Notes under the pieces: model-generated | Told to the model about the DNA's origin: nothing | Seen by the model: the letters and a program-made list of their open reading frames with translations, nothing else | The model's database searches: none | Shown: positions 1 to 4,990 of the stretch, in pieces | Numbering within the stretch: the first letter of the stretch is position 1 | How the letters are laid out: every line of letters begins with the position of its first letter | DNA from: Alistipes sp. | GTDB taxonomy: Bacteria; Bacteroidota; Bacteroidia; Bacteroidales; Rikenellaceae | Direction: 5' to 3' | Assembly: GCA_017532885.1 (NCBI GenBank) | Contig: JAFXIS010000073.1 | Coordinates: forward strand, 1 to 6,169 | DNA length: 6,169 nucleotides | Position numbers and translations under genes: made by a program

Positions 1-8
1 CAAAGGTA
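1..8 (-). promoter_or_regulatory. Possible -7 box of a divergent gene left of the window
   Basis: Read on the minus strand these bases are TACCTTTG, an exact match to the Bacteroidetes -7 element TAnnTTTG and identical to the -7 boxes of fabD and the esterase further right. No TTTG or TTG is present at the expected 19-21 base distance (about positions 28-33 on the plus strand), so only half of the promoter is supported. If real, it would drive a gene transcribed leftward, off the window. Confidence 0.3.
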
Positions 9-59
9 AGAATAATTAAGCATTTTTTTAGCCGTTATGGGGCCGAAAGAGATTTAGAT

Positions 60-90
60 TTTGTTATTCTGTAGAAAAAAGTTATATTTG
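60..90 (+). promoter_or_regulatory. Promoter of the first barrel gene
   Basis: TTTG at 60-63, a 19-base spacer and TATATTTG at 83-90 match the Bacteroidetes primary-sigma consensus (TTTG, about 19-20 bases, TAnnTTTG) at every defined base. Transcription should begin a few bases after 90, leaving a leader of roughly 20 bases before the ATG at 119. The leader is AT-rich and has only a GGA two bases before the start, which is usual for this phylum. Confidence 0.8.
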
Positions 91-118
91 TAAACAAATA
101 TATAAATCATTTTGGACT

Positions 119-736
119 ATGAAACGTATTATCATTGCATTATTGGCAGTTGTTGCTGCGGTAAATGTGTCAGCGCAGGAGTTGCGCTGGGGTGTTGCTG
201 GTGGTTTGAACTTTGCGTGGGAGCGTACCAAGGCCGCAGGTGTTAAGATGTCATCTGACAGTTATATAGGATTCCAGGCAGGAGCAAAGGCTGAGATGGA
301 TTTTTCATCTTATCTGATTGACGGCTTCTATCTTGAGGGTAGCTTGCTCTATAACCTTAAGGGCGGCAGCTACTCTGGCAGTCACTCAAATCTGGGCTAT
401 TTGCAGTTGCCTATCAACCTCGGTTATCGTCTGACCTTTTCGGGCGATGTGTCGCTCATTGGTTCTTTGGGCCCCTACTTCGCATTGGGCGTATTGGGCA
501 AGGATGTCGAGAAGGTAAGTGGCGCAAAGGTTAAGACCGATGTCTTTGGTACTCGCTTGCAGCGCTTCGATTTCGGTTTGAACTATAAACTCGGTGTTGA
601 GGTGTGGAATCAGTGGCAGTTCTATCTTGGTTTGGAGCACAGCCTGTTGAATCTCGCAAAGAAGAATCTCGATGGCGACGCACTCGGTAAGCATCGTCTG
701 GTGAACTTCTATATCGGCACGGCCTATATGTTTTAA
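119..736 (+). CDS. Outer-membrane beta-barrel protein (porin-like), first of a tandem pair
   Basis: 205 residues. Residues 1-19 form a signal peptide (MKR, hydrophobic run, then VSA before Q20), the common Bacteroidetes signal peptidase I site. The mature part is a series of amphipathic strands: LRWGVAGGLNF (22-32), YIGFQAGAKAEMDF (49-62), GFYLEGSLLYNLKG (69-82), YLQLPINLGYRL (94-105), VSLIGSLGPYFALG (111-124), RFDFGLNYKLGVEVW (149-163) and NFYIGTAYMF (196-205). The chain ends in phenylalanine, as barrel proteins inserted by the BAM complex normally do. The pattern fits the small outer-membrane beta-barrel (PorT/OmpX-like, about eight strands) families that are abundant in Bacteroidetes. It should sit in the outer membrane. 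Its substrate or partner cannot be read from sequence. It has its own promoter and terminator, and the next gene is its paralogue (positions 849-1481). Confidence 0.85.
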   Translation: MKRIIIALLAVVAAVNVSAQELRWGVAGGLNFAWERTKAAGVKMSSDSYIGFQAGAKAEMDFSSYLIDGFYLEGSLLYNLKGGSYSGSHSNLGYLQLPINLGYRLTFSGDVSLIGSLGPYFALGVLGKDVEKVSGAKVKTDVFGTRLQRFDFGLNYKLGVEVWNQWQFYLGLEHSLLNLAKKNLDGDALGKHRLVNFYIGTAYMF

Positions 737-771
737 TCTTGGCAGAAGATATAGAGAAAAGCCTATAAAGT

Positions 772-810
772 AAAAATATGCGGGAGCCTGTGGGTTCTCG
801 CATATTTTTT
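772..810 (+). terminator. Intrinsic terminator after the first barrel gene
   Basis: A 17-bp stem pairs 772-788 with 793-809 around a TGTG loop (789-792), with two G-U pairs and no bulge. It is followed by a T-run (805-810), so the lower stem is A-T pairs running into the T tract. It lies 35 bases after the stop codon of the first barrel gene and should separate it from the second. Confidence 0.88.
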
Positions 811-816
811 GTATTC

Positions 817-848
817 AGCATTTGCGTATGTATTAAAACACAAATGCT
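817..848. repeat. 8-bp perfect inverted repeat abutting the second barrel gene's start codon
   Basis: AGCATTTG (817-824) and its exact reverse complement CAAATGCT (841-848) are separated by 16 bases, and the ATG follows immediately at 849. It could be a protein-binding operator or, in the transcript, a hairpin whose 3' arm occupies the ribosome's landing site. No clear promoter is visible in the same gap, which makes a regulatory role plausible but unproven. Confidence 0.5.
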
Positions 849-1481
849 ATGAAAAAGTTTTTACCATTATTTCTTGTTGCACTCGTGGCTACGGCTACCG
901 TCTCGGCGCAGGGCCTGCGCTATGGTATTACGGGTGCGATGAATGTTGCCAACTATGCAATGGAGGTCGAGGGTATATCGTTCAATCCCGATTCGCGTAT
1001 CGGTTTCCGGGCCGGGTTTCGTATGGAGATGGATGCTCCGTTCATCTACGATGGCTTCTATTTCGATGCCGAGGCTTTGTTGAGCGCCAAAGGTGCAAAA
1101 TTTGACTCCTCTTCGGGCGAGGATGCTGCGAGTGTTATTTCTCGTCCCTATTACCTTGAGATTCCTATTCATATCGGCTATCGCTATATGTTTGGGCAAG
1201 GTAATGTCGGCATCTTCGGCTCGTTTGGCCCCTATTTTGGCGTGGGTCTGTTCGGAACGAATAAGGTGACCGTGGCGGGCGTTGAGTCCAAGCCCGATGC
1301 CTTCTCGTCGGACGGCTTGAAACGTTTTGATTTTGGTCTGGGACTGCGTGCCGGTGTTGCGATGTTTGAGCACTATCGTATCTATGTGGGTTATGATTGG
1401 GGCTTGATTGATGTCGCAAAGTCGGGTGGCAATAAAATCAATAACCGCAACTTCTACGTCGGAGCATCGTATATGTTCTAA
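849..1481 (+). CDS. Outer-membrane beta-barrel protein (porin-like), second of a tandem pair
   Basis: 210 residues with signal peptide 1-20 (MKKF, hydrophobic run, VSA before Q21). It is a paralogue of the protein encoded at 119-736. They share the blocks DSxIGFxAGxxxEMD (48-62 here), DGFY (68-71), YLxxPIxxGYR (102-112), GxxGPYFxxGxxG (124-136), RFDFGL (159-164) and NFYxGxxYMF (201-210), and both end in phenylalanine. The copies differ most in predicted loops, such as residues 86-99, where this copy carries a longer Ser/Asp/Ala-rich stretch. Location is the outer membrane; ligand unknown. The 112-base gap to its neighbour holds a strong terminator and the inverted repeat at 817-848, but no good TAnnTTTG box. 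It may therefore depend on read-through or on an atypical promoter. The ATG at 849 is chosen because the signal peptide begins exactly there. Confidence 0.85.
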   Translation: MKKFLPLFLVALVATATVSAQGLRYGITGAMNVANYAMEVEGISFNPDSRIGFRAGFRMEMDAPFIYDGFYFDAEALLSAKGAKFDSSSGEDAASVISRPYYLEIPIHIGYRYMFGQGNVGIFGSFGPYFGVGLFGTNKVTVAGVESKPDAFSSDGLKRFDFGLGLRAGVAMFEHYRIYVGYDWGLIDVAKSGGNKINNRNFYVGASYMF

Positions 1482-1505
1482 ACGTCTTGAATATAGCCAC
1501 TTTAC

Positions 1506-1540
1506 GGGGTGTCGAACGTTGGCGTTCGGCGCCCTTTGTT
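1506..1540 (+). terminator. Terminator after the second barrel gene
   Basis: A stem of about 13 bp pairs 1506-1518 with 1523-1535. Its core is CGAACG against CGTTCG, extended by GC-rich pairs with G-U wobbles, around a TTGG loop. A T-rich stretch, TTTGTTATTTG, follows. It begins 25 bases after the stop codon. Its T tract also contains the TTTG that serves as the -33 box of the next gene, so the end of one unit and the start of the next overlap. Confidence 0.75.
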
Positions 1541-1565
1541 ATTTGTGTGAAAATTAGTATCTTTG
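1535..1565 (+). promoter_or_regulatory. Promoter of the short pyrophosphatase-like gene
   Basis: TTTG at 1535-1538, a 19-base spacer and TATCTTTG at 1558-1565 match the Bacteroidetes consensus exactly. Predicted transcription begins near 1570, leaving a leader of under 20 bases before the ATG at 1587. This rules out the in-frame TTG at 1563 as the start, because that codon is part of the -7 box. Confidence 0.8.
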
Positions 1566-1586
1566 TCTAAAGAAAAACCTATAACG

Positions 1587-1946
1587 ATGCAGACAAAACA
1601 TAGTGAAGTATTCTGGCAGCGATTGGACGCCTTGTTGGAGCGTAGCGCGATTGTGATTGACCGCCCACGAGGCTCGTCGCATCCGCGATTTCCAGAGATT
1701 ATCTACGCCATAGATTATGGCTACCTGGATGGCACAACCTCCAACGATGGCGAGGGTGTTGACGTATGGCTCGGTACCGACCCTAAGAAGGCTCTGGATG
1801 CTGTGATATGTACGGTGGATCTGGATCGTGGTGATGCCGAACTGAAACTTATGGTGGGCTGCACCGACGAGGAGAAAGCCTACATAGAACGATTCTACAA
1901 TGAGTGGCCCTGTATGGGTGCGCAAATAATAAAGAGGTCGAAGTAA
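1587..1946 (+). CDS. Short inorganic pyrophosphatase-family protein
   Basis: 119 residues from the ATG at 1587. The in-frame TTG at 1563 is rejected because it lies in the promoter. Residues 40-63 (YAIDYGYLDGTTSNDGEGVDVWLG) resemble the family I soluble pyrophosphatase core around the signature D-G-D-P-x-D. Aligned by eye with the E. coli enzyme, Asp65 and Asp70 correspond to D54 and D59. Asp67 is replaced by E56 and the proline by G57. Asp97 and Asp102 correspond to D78 and D83 in TVDLDRGDAELK. So four of five metal-binding acids are kept and one is changed Asp to Glu. The chain is far shorter than the usual 170-180 residues and lacks the C-terminal Tyr-Lys region. It is probably a cytoplasmic phosphohydrolase of this fold; pyrophosphate as the substrate is an inference. 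It is a single-gene unit that converges with the acetyltransferase gene. Confidence 0.75.
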   Translation: MQTKHSEVFWQRLDALLERSAIVIDRPRGSSHPRFPEIIYAIDYGYLDGTTSNDGEGVDVWLGTDPKKALDAVICTVDLDRGDAELKLMVGCTDEEKAYIERFYNEWPCMGAQIIKRSK

Positions 1947-1963
1947 TCGACCTCTTTATTATT
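1925..1963. terminator. Bidirectional terminator hairpin between convergent genes
   Basis: A perfect 17-bp stem (1925-1941 with 1947-1963) has a five-base loop, AGTAA, containing the TAA stop of the pyrophosphatase-like gene (1944-1946). The left arm is coding sequence for that protein's last residues (IIKRSK). The right arm ends inside the stop codon of the minus-strand acetyltransferase gene (1962-1964). Both arms end in A/T, so each strand has a U-rich 3' side. It should stop transcription from both directions. Confidence 0.88.
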
Positions 1964-2480
1964 ATAAAATCTTCTGCATAAGCACTTCGTCCATTGCTCC
2001 GTCGGCAGTTAGCAACCATTCCCGGCGACGGCCGCACTCCTCATATCCGGCCTTTCCGAATAGCCGCAGGCTCGCCACATTGTCAGCCGCCACGCTGCAC
2101 CATAACTGATGCAGATGCAGAACCTTGCGAACATAATCCTCTACCGTAGCGAGTGCATCTAATGCCAATCCTTGTTGGCGGTGGGGCGGAGTGATAATAA
2201 TACCTACGCCTGCACGTCTGTTCTGCGGGTCAAATTCAAACAGATCTACCGCACCGACCACCTTGCCCGACGTTTTACACTCTACAACAAGACGCATTTG
2301 TCGTGTGGCGTATATGTCGAACTGCTGCTCGTCGATGAGCCGAGAAAGCACATGGCGAGAAAACGGGGCCACGGTCCCGCTTGCTCGCCATACGTCAGTA
2401 TCGTTTTCCCAGCCATACATAGCATCGAGATCCTCAGGCTCCAGGGCCCTCAAACGGCATATAGCACCCTCGATATTCAC
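1962..2480 (-). CDS. GNAT-family N-acetyltransferase (SpeG/RimJ-like)
   Basis: 172 residues, starting at a GTG 11 bases after the ROK gene's stop. No upstream in-frame start is near, and the family's opening motif LRALEPEDLDAMYGWEND begins at residue 10. The acetyl-CoA-binding motif is VGIIITPPHRQQGLA (92-106), with R101-Q-Q-G104-x-A106 as the pyrophosphate-binding loop. Motif B follows as VAADNVASLRLFGKAGYEE (130-148), with the usual N134 and LFxKxGY. The stretch LVVECKTSGKVVGAVDLFEFDPQNRRAG (64-91) resembles E. coli SpeG spermidine acetyltransferase and the wider Acetyltransf_3 group. It transfers an acetyl group from acetyl-CoA to an amine in the cytoplasm. A polyamine, a protein N-terminus and an amino sugar are all possible acceptors. 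It is probably cotranscribed with the ROK regulator and ends at the bidirectional hairpin. Confidence 0.85.
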   Translation of the reverse strand: MNIEGAICRLRALEPEDLDAMYGWENDTDVWRASGTVAPFSRHVLSRLIDEQQFDIYATRQMRLVVECKTSGKVVGAVDLFEFDPQNRRAGVGIIITPPHRQQGLALDALATVEDYVRKVLHLHQLWCSVAADNVASLRLFGKAGYEECGRRREWLLTADGAMDEVLMQKIL

Positions 2481-2491
2481 GGCTCGGTCTG

Positions 2492-3721
2492 TTACAATCC
2501 AATAATCTTGTTGTGGATAAGCATCGCTACACCCCAGGCGTTGGCATTCTCGGCCATCTTCGACTGGCGGAACTTGGTATCCTTATACACAAGGTTGAGC
2601 GAATACTTATTTGTTGATGACTTCAACGGAAGCATAATGTAGTCACCGGCAGCTGCCAGGTTACCACCCACGATTACGCTCTCGGGGTTGAATGTGTTGA
2701 TCAGGAACGCCACAGCCTTGCCCAACTTCTCGCCCACCTCCTCGATAAGCTCGATTGAGAGGTTGTCGTCGTTCTGTGCTGCCGCGATAATGTCGTTGAT
2801 GTGAATCTGCTCGCCACGGTCGTACTTCTCGCGCAGGATGGTGTTCACACCGCTCTTAATCAACTTGATGATCTTCTCCTCGATGGCGATACCCGAAACC
2901 TCGGTCTCCAGGCAACCCTTCTTACCGCAGGCGCAGATGGTCTCGTTGTCGAAGAAAGGAATGTGACCAAACTCACCCGCAAAGCCATTCTTACCATAGT
3001 ACAACTTGCCGTCGATTACGATACCGATAGCCACACCACGACCCAGGTGCAGGTAGATCACGTTGCTCTCCTCCTTTGAGCGTGAGCAGTTATACTCGGC
3101 GTAGCAACGGGCACGGGTGTCATTTTCCAGCAGTACGCGGATGTTCACTCGCTTCTCGATAATGTCACGCAATGACTCCTCGCTCGATGTGAAGTACATA
3201 TAGCTGCGACCCGTCTCGGGATTTACTCGACCTACGATCGAGACACCCAAGCCGAGAATCTTTGCACGGTCGATGCCACAGTCGTTGATGAAATTCTCGA
3301 TATTTGAGCAGATCTTCTCCAGACACTGGGGGCGGTTCTGCAACTCGAATGATGAGTCGGTAACCTCCTTGATGATGTTGTTCTGCAGGTCGGTGATTAC
3401 ATAGGTCATATTGTCACGACCAACATTCACGCCGGCGAAATATATAGCCGAATTGGCCAGACCGAATACATTGGGACGGCGACCTCCAGGGGTCTCAACC
3501 TTACCCAGATCGTTTACGATCTTCTCCTCGATTAGCTCCTGCACGAGTTTGGTGATTGTCGGCACGCTGATGTGCAGCTCCTTGGTAAGCTCGGAGAGAG
3601 TGCACTCACCATTGAGGGCCATATAGGCGATGATATTACGCTTAATGATATTGTTCTTATGAGTAATACCCTTAAGGTTTTCGTTAGGTTGAATATTGAA
3701 AAATTCAGTTAGCGAAGACAT
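2492..3721 (-). CDS. ROK-family transcriptional regulator (NagC/Mlc/XylR type)
   Basis: 409 residues from the ATG at 3721. The open frame extends to a TTG at 3790, but that codon is the -33 box, so the longer form is rejected. Residues 20-90 are a winged helix: LSELTKELHISVPTITKLVQEL (42-63) is the helix-turn-helix and ETPGGRRPNVFGL (76-88) the wing. Residues 94-409 are the ROK sugar-kinase fold. The zinc motif is complete: GFAGEFGH253, then C263-A-C265-G-K-K-G-C270-L-E. LENDTRA (198-204) matches the sugar-site block containing the kinase catalytic Asp, here D201. The ATP-binding positions are degenerate: the usual DxGGT is NVGRD (99-103) and LGTGIG is LGRGVA (226-231). This argues for a sugar-responsive DNA-binding protein rather than an active kinase. 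The inducer is unknown. Autoregulation is suggested by a palindrome on its promoter. Confidence 0.9.
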   Translation of the reverse strand: MSSLTEFFNIQPNENLKGITHKNNIIKRNIIAYMALNGECTLSELTKELHISVPTITKLVQELIEEKIVNDLGKVETPGGRRPNVFGLANSAIYFAGVNVGRDNMTYVITDLQNNIIKEVTDSSFELQNRPQCLEKICSNIENFINDCGIDRAKILGLGVSIVGRVNPETGRSYMYFTSSEESLRDIIEKRVNIRVLLENDTRARCYAEYNCSRSKEESNVIYLHLGRGVAIGIVIDGKLYYGKNGFAGEFGHIPFFDNETICACGKKGCLETEVSGIAIEEKIIKLIKSGVNTILREKYDRGEQIHINDIIAAAQNDDNLSIELIEEVGEKLGKAVAFLINTFNPESVIVGGNLAAAGDYIMLPLKSSTNKYSLNLVYKDTKFRQSKMAENANAWGVAMLIHNKIIGL

Positions 3722-3748
3722 ATTATGTAAGGTGTAAAATATTATTCT

Positions 3749-3763
3749 TTTGCTATTGGCAAA
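3749..3763. promoter_or_regulatory. Candidate operator: TTTGC-N5-GCAAA palindrome on the ROK promoter
   Basis: TTTGC (3749-3753) and GCAAA (3759-3763) form a perfect 5-bp inverted repeat with spacer TATTG. It overlaps the -7 box (3760-3767) and the predicted transcription start of the ROK gene. ROK repressors such as NagC and Mlc are known to bind AT-rich palindromes of the TTTCGC/GCGAAA kind and often repress themselves. Position and symmetry suggest self-repression; binding itself is inferred. Confidence 0.45.
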
Positions 3764-3790
3764 TATAATTACTTTTGTTGTGACGTGCAA
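3760..3790 (-). promoter_or_regulatory. Promoter of the ROK-acetyltransferase unit
   Basis: On the minus strand, TTG (3790-3788, preceded by C where the consensus has T) is followed by 20 bases and TATATTTG (3767-3760), an exact -7 match. Transcription should begin near 3753, giving a leader of about 30 bases before the ATG at 3721. Confidence 0.72.
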
Positions 3791-3820
3791 GCGAATTTTT
3801 AATTATTTTAATGAATTTAA

Positions 3821-3853
3821 TAAAAAATACCGCCATCCGAGAGGATGACGGTA
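3821..3853 (-). terminator. Terminator of fabD
   Basis: Read on the minus strand, an 11-bp stem (3853-3843 with 3838-3828) closes a four-base loop and runs into a U tract (bases complementary to the A-run at 3822-3827). Positions 3848 and 3833 form a G-U pair only in the minus-strand RNA and are a mismatch on the plus strand, which supports leftward use. It begins 43 bases after the fabD stop and lies just upstream of the ROK promoter. Confidence 0.82.
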
Positions 3854-3896
3854 AAATTTTTCCAAAACTTGGATATGTTGTGCCTTTTCAAACGGC

Positions 3897-4778
3897 TTAC
3901 ATCGAGGCTTTTGACTCTACCGTAGCGTTTGCGTCACACTTTTTGATCAAACCTTGCAATACGTTGCCCGGGCCCAACTCGGTGAAGCACTCTACGCCGT
4001 CGGCAATCATATTCTTAACAATCTGTGTCCAGCGCACGGGTGCGGTGAGCTGAGCGATCAGGTTAGCCTTGATCTCGGCGGCATCGGTGTGGGGCTGGGC
4101 ATCTACATTCTGATAGATAGGGCATACGGGGTTGTGGAACTCAACCTCCTCAATAGCACGTGCCAACTCTGCGCGGGCAGGTTCCATCAGTGGAGAGTGG
4201 AACGCGCCACCTACGGGCAGACGCAGAGCACGCTTGGCACCAGCCTCCTTGAGCTGAACGCAAGCTGCATCTACAGCCTCGTCAGCACCCGAAATAACCA
4301 ACTGTCCGGGGCAGTTATAGTTTGCAGCAACCACTACGCCGTCGATTTGAGCGCATACCTGCTCAACCTTCTCGTCTGCCATTGCAAGGATTGCCGCCAT
4401 ACCACCAGGCTGCTGCTCGCAGCACTGCTGCATAGCCATAGCGCGCTTCGCTACCAGGCGCAGACCATCCTCAAAAGAGAGTGCATCGGCAGCCACCAGG
4501 GCCGAGAACTCGCCCAGCGAGTGACCCGCTACGGCATCGGGCTTTACACCGAGAACTTTGGCAAGGATTACCGAGTGAAGGAATACGGCAGGCTGTGTAA
4601 CCTTTGTCTGCTTGAGTTCGTCAGCCGTTCCGCTAAACATAATGTCGGTGATGTTGAAGCCCAGAATCTCGTTAGCCTTGTCGAAGAGGGCCTTTGCCGA
4701 AGCATTGTTTTCGTAAAGATCTTTTCCCATGCCAGAGAACTGTGCGCCCTGACCAGGAAAAACATAAGCGTGTTTCAT
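3897..4778 (-). CDS. fabD: Malonyl-CoA:ACP transacylase FabD
   Basis: 293 residues, normal for FabD. It transfers the malonyl group from CoA to acyl carrier protein, supplying the elongating unit of type II fatty-acid synthesis in the cytoplasm. The opening FPGQGAQ (7-13) gives the oxyanion-hole Gln10, and TQPA (61-64) is the second conserved Gln. The nucleophile is Ser87 in GHSLGE (85-90). Arg112 in AKRAMAMQ binds the malonyl carboxylate. His194 in GAFHSPLM (191-198) is the catalytic base. The C-terminal block is ELGPGNVLQGLIKK (267-280). The frame stays open 60 codons further upstream, to 4958, but that extension crosses the promoter and resembles nothing in the family, so the ATG at 4778 is chosen. 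The gene stands alone between its own promoter and terminator, with no other fab gene in the window. Confidence 0.97.
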   Translation of the reverse strand: MKHAYVFPGQGAQFSGMGKDLYENNASAKALFDKANEILGFNITDIMFSGTADELKQTKVTQPAVFLHSVILAKVLGVKPDAVAGHSLGEFSALVAADALSFEDGLRLVAKRAMAMQQCCEQQPGGMAAILAMADEKVEQVCAQIDGVVVAANYNCPGQLVISGADEAVDAACVQLKEAGAKRALRLPVGGAFHSPLMEPARAELARAIEEVEFHNPVCPIYQNVDAQPHTDAAEIKANLIAQLTAPVRWTQIVKNMIADGVECFTELGPGNVLQGLIKKCDANATVESKASM

Positions 4779-4797
4779 TTTCAAAAAATCTGTTTGC

Positions 4798-4814
4798 GAG
4801 TCCGCGACTGACTC
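4798..4814 (-). promoter_or_regulatory. Small inverted repeat in the fabD leader
   Basis: GAGTC (4798-4802) and GACTC (4810-4814) are complementary across seven bases. An overlapping alternative, AGTC-CGC-GACT (4799-4809), shares the left arm, so the two pairings exclude each other. It lies between the predicted start of transcription (near 4824) and the ATG at 4778. It is short and may be chance. It does not look like the FapR operator known from Firmicutes. Confidence 0.3.
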
Positions 4815-4830
4815 TTGGTTAAAATCTTGA

Positions 4831-4862
4831 CAAAGGTATGATGTATATCGCAATTTTCCAAA
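4831..4862 (-). promoter_or_regulatory. Promoter of fabD
   Basis: On the minus strand, TTTG (4862-4859), a 20-base spacer and TACCTTTG (4838-4831) match the consensus exactly. Predicted start of transcription is near 4824, giving a leader of about 45 bases. Confidence 0.82.
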
Positions 4863-4920
4863 TCTGAATTTTCGTGCTGGATTATGATTATGACGCTGAG
4901 ATGTTATTTGTTGGTCAAAA

Positions 4921-4952
4921 TTTGCATATTTTCGCAAAAGAGCGTACCTTTG
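4921..4952 (+). promoter_or_regulatory. Promoter of the secreted esterase gene, with an internal inverted repeat
   Basis: TTTG (4921-4924), a 20-base spacer and TACCTTTG (4945-4952) match the consensus exactly. Transcription should begin near 4959, about 30 bases before the ATG at 4991. The -33 box begins an inverted repeat, TTTGC (4921-4925) with GCAAA (4934-4938), separated by eight bases, lying between the two promoter boxes. This is where a repressor could block the polymerase. The divergent fabD promoter is 59 bases away, measured from one -33 box to the other. Confidence 0.82.
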
Positions 4953-4990
4953 ATTCAAATACTCATTTACAAAACCTAAAACAATTCAGT

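Noticed and set aside
809..1105. 98-codon plus-strand frame overlapping the second barrel gene
   Set aside because: It is out of frame with a protein that has a signal peptide and conserved barrel blocks, and it starts in the terminator's tail.
867..1373. 168-codon frame antisense to the second barrel gene
   Set aside because: No signal peptide, domain or promoter; the sense strand encodes a clear paralogue of its neighbour.
1563..1586. TTG start for the pyrophosphatase-like protein
   Set aside because: The codon is inside the -7 box TATCTTTG; the ATG at 1587 follows at a normal leader distance.
2172..2642. 156-codon plus-strand frame opposite the acetyltransferase and the end of the ROK gene
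   Set aside because: It spans the junction of two well-supported minus-strand genes and shows no family features.
3722..3790. 23-codon extension of the ROK protein from a TTG
   Set aside because: The TTG is the -33 element and the extension runs through the -7 box, so it would lie upstream of the transcript.
3954..4811. Long open frame (about 285 codons) on the plus strand, antisense to fabD
   Set aside because: It lies opposite a gene with complete FabD catalytic motifs, has no recognisable domains, and the open frame is explained by codon bias on the real strand.
4779..4958. 60-codon N-terminal extension of FabD
   Set aside because: It crosses the fabD promoter (4831-4862) and most of the esterase promoter, and FabD proteins normally begin at the FPGQGAQ block.
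4874..4990. 39-codon extension of the esterase
   Set aside because: It would bury the signal peptide and includes the promoter at 4921-4952.
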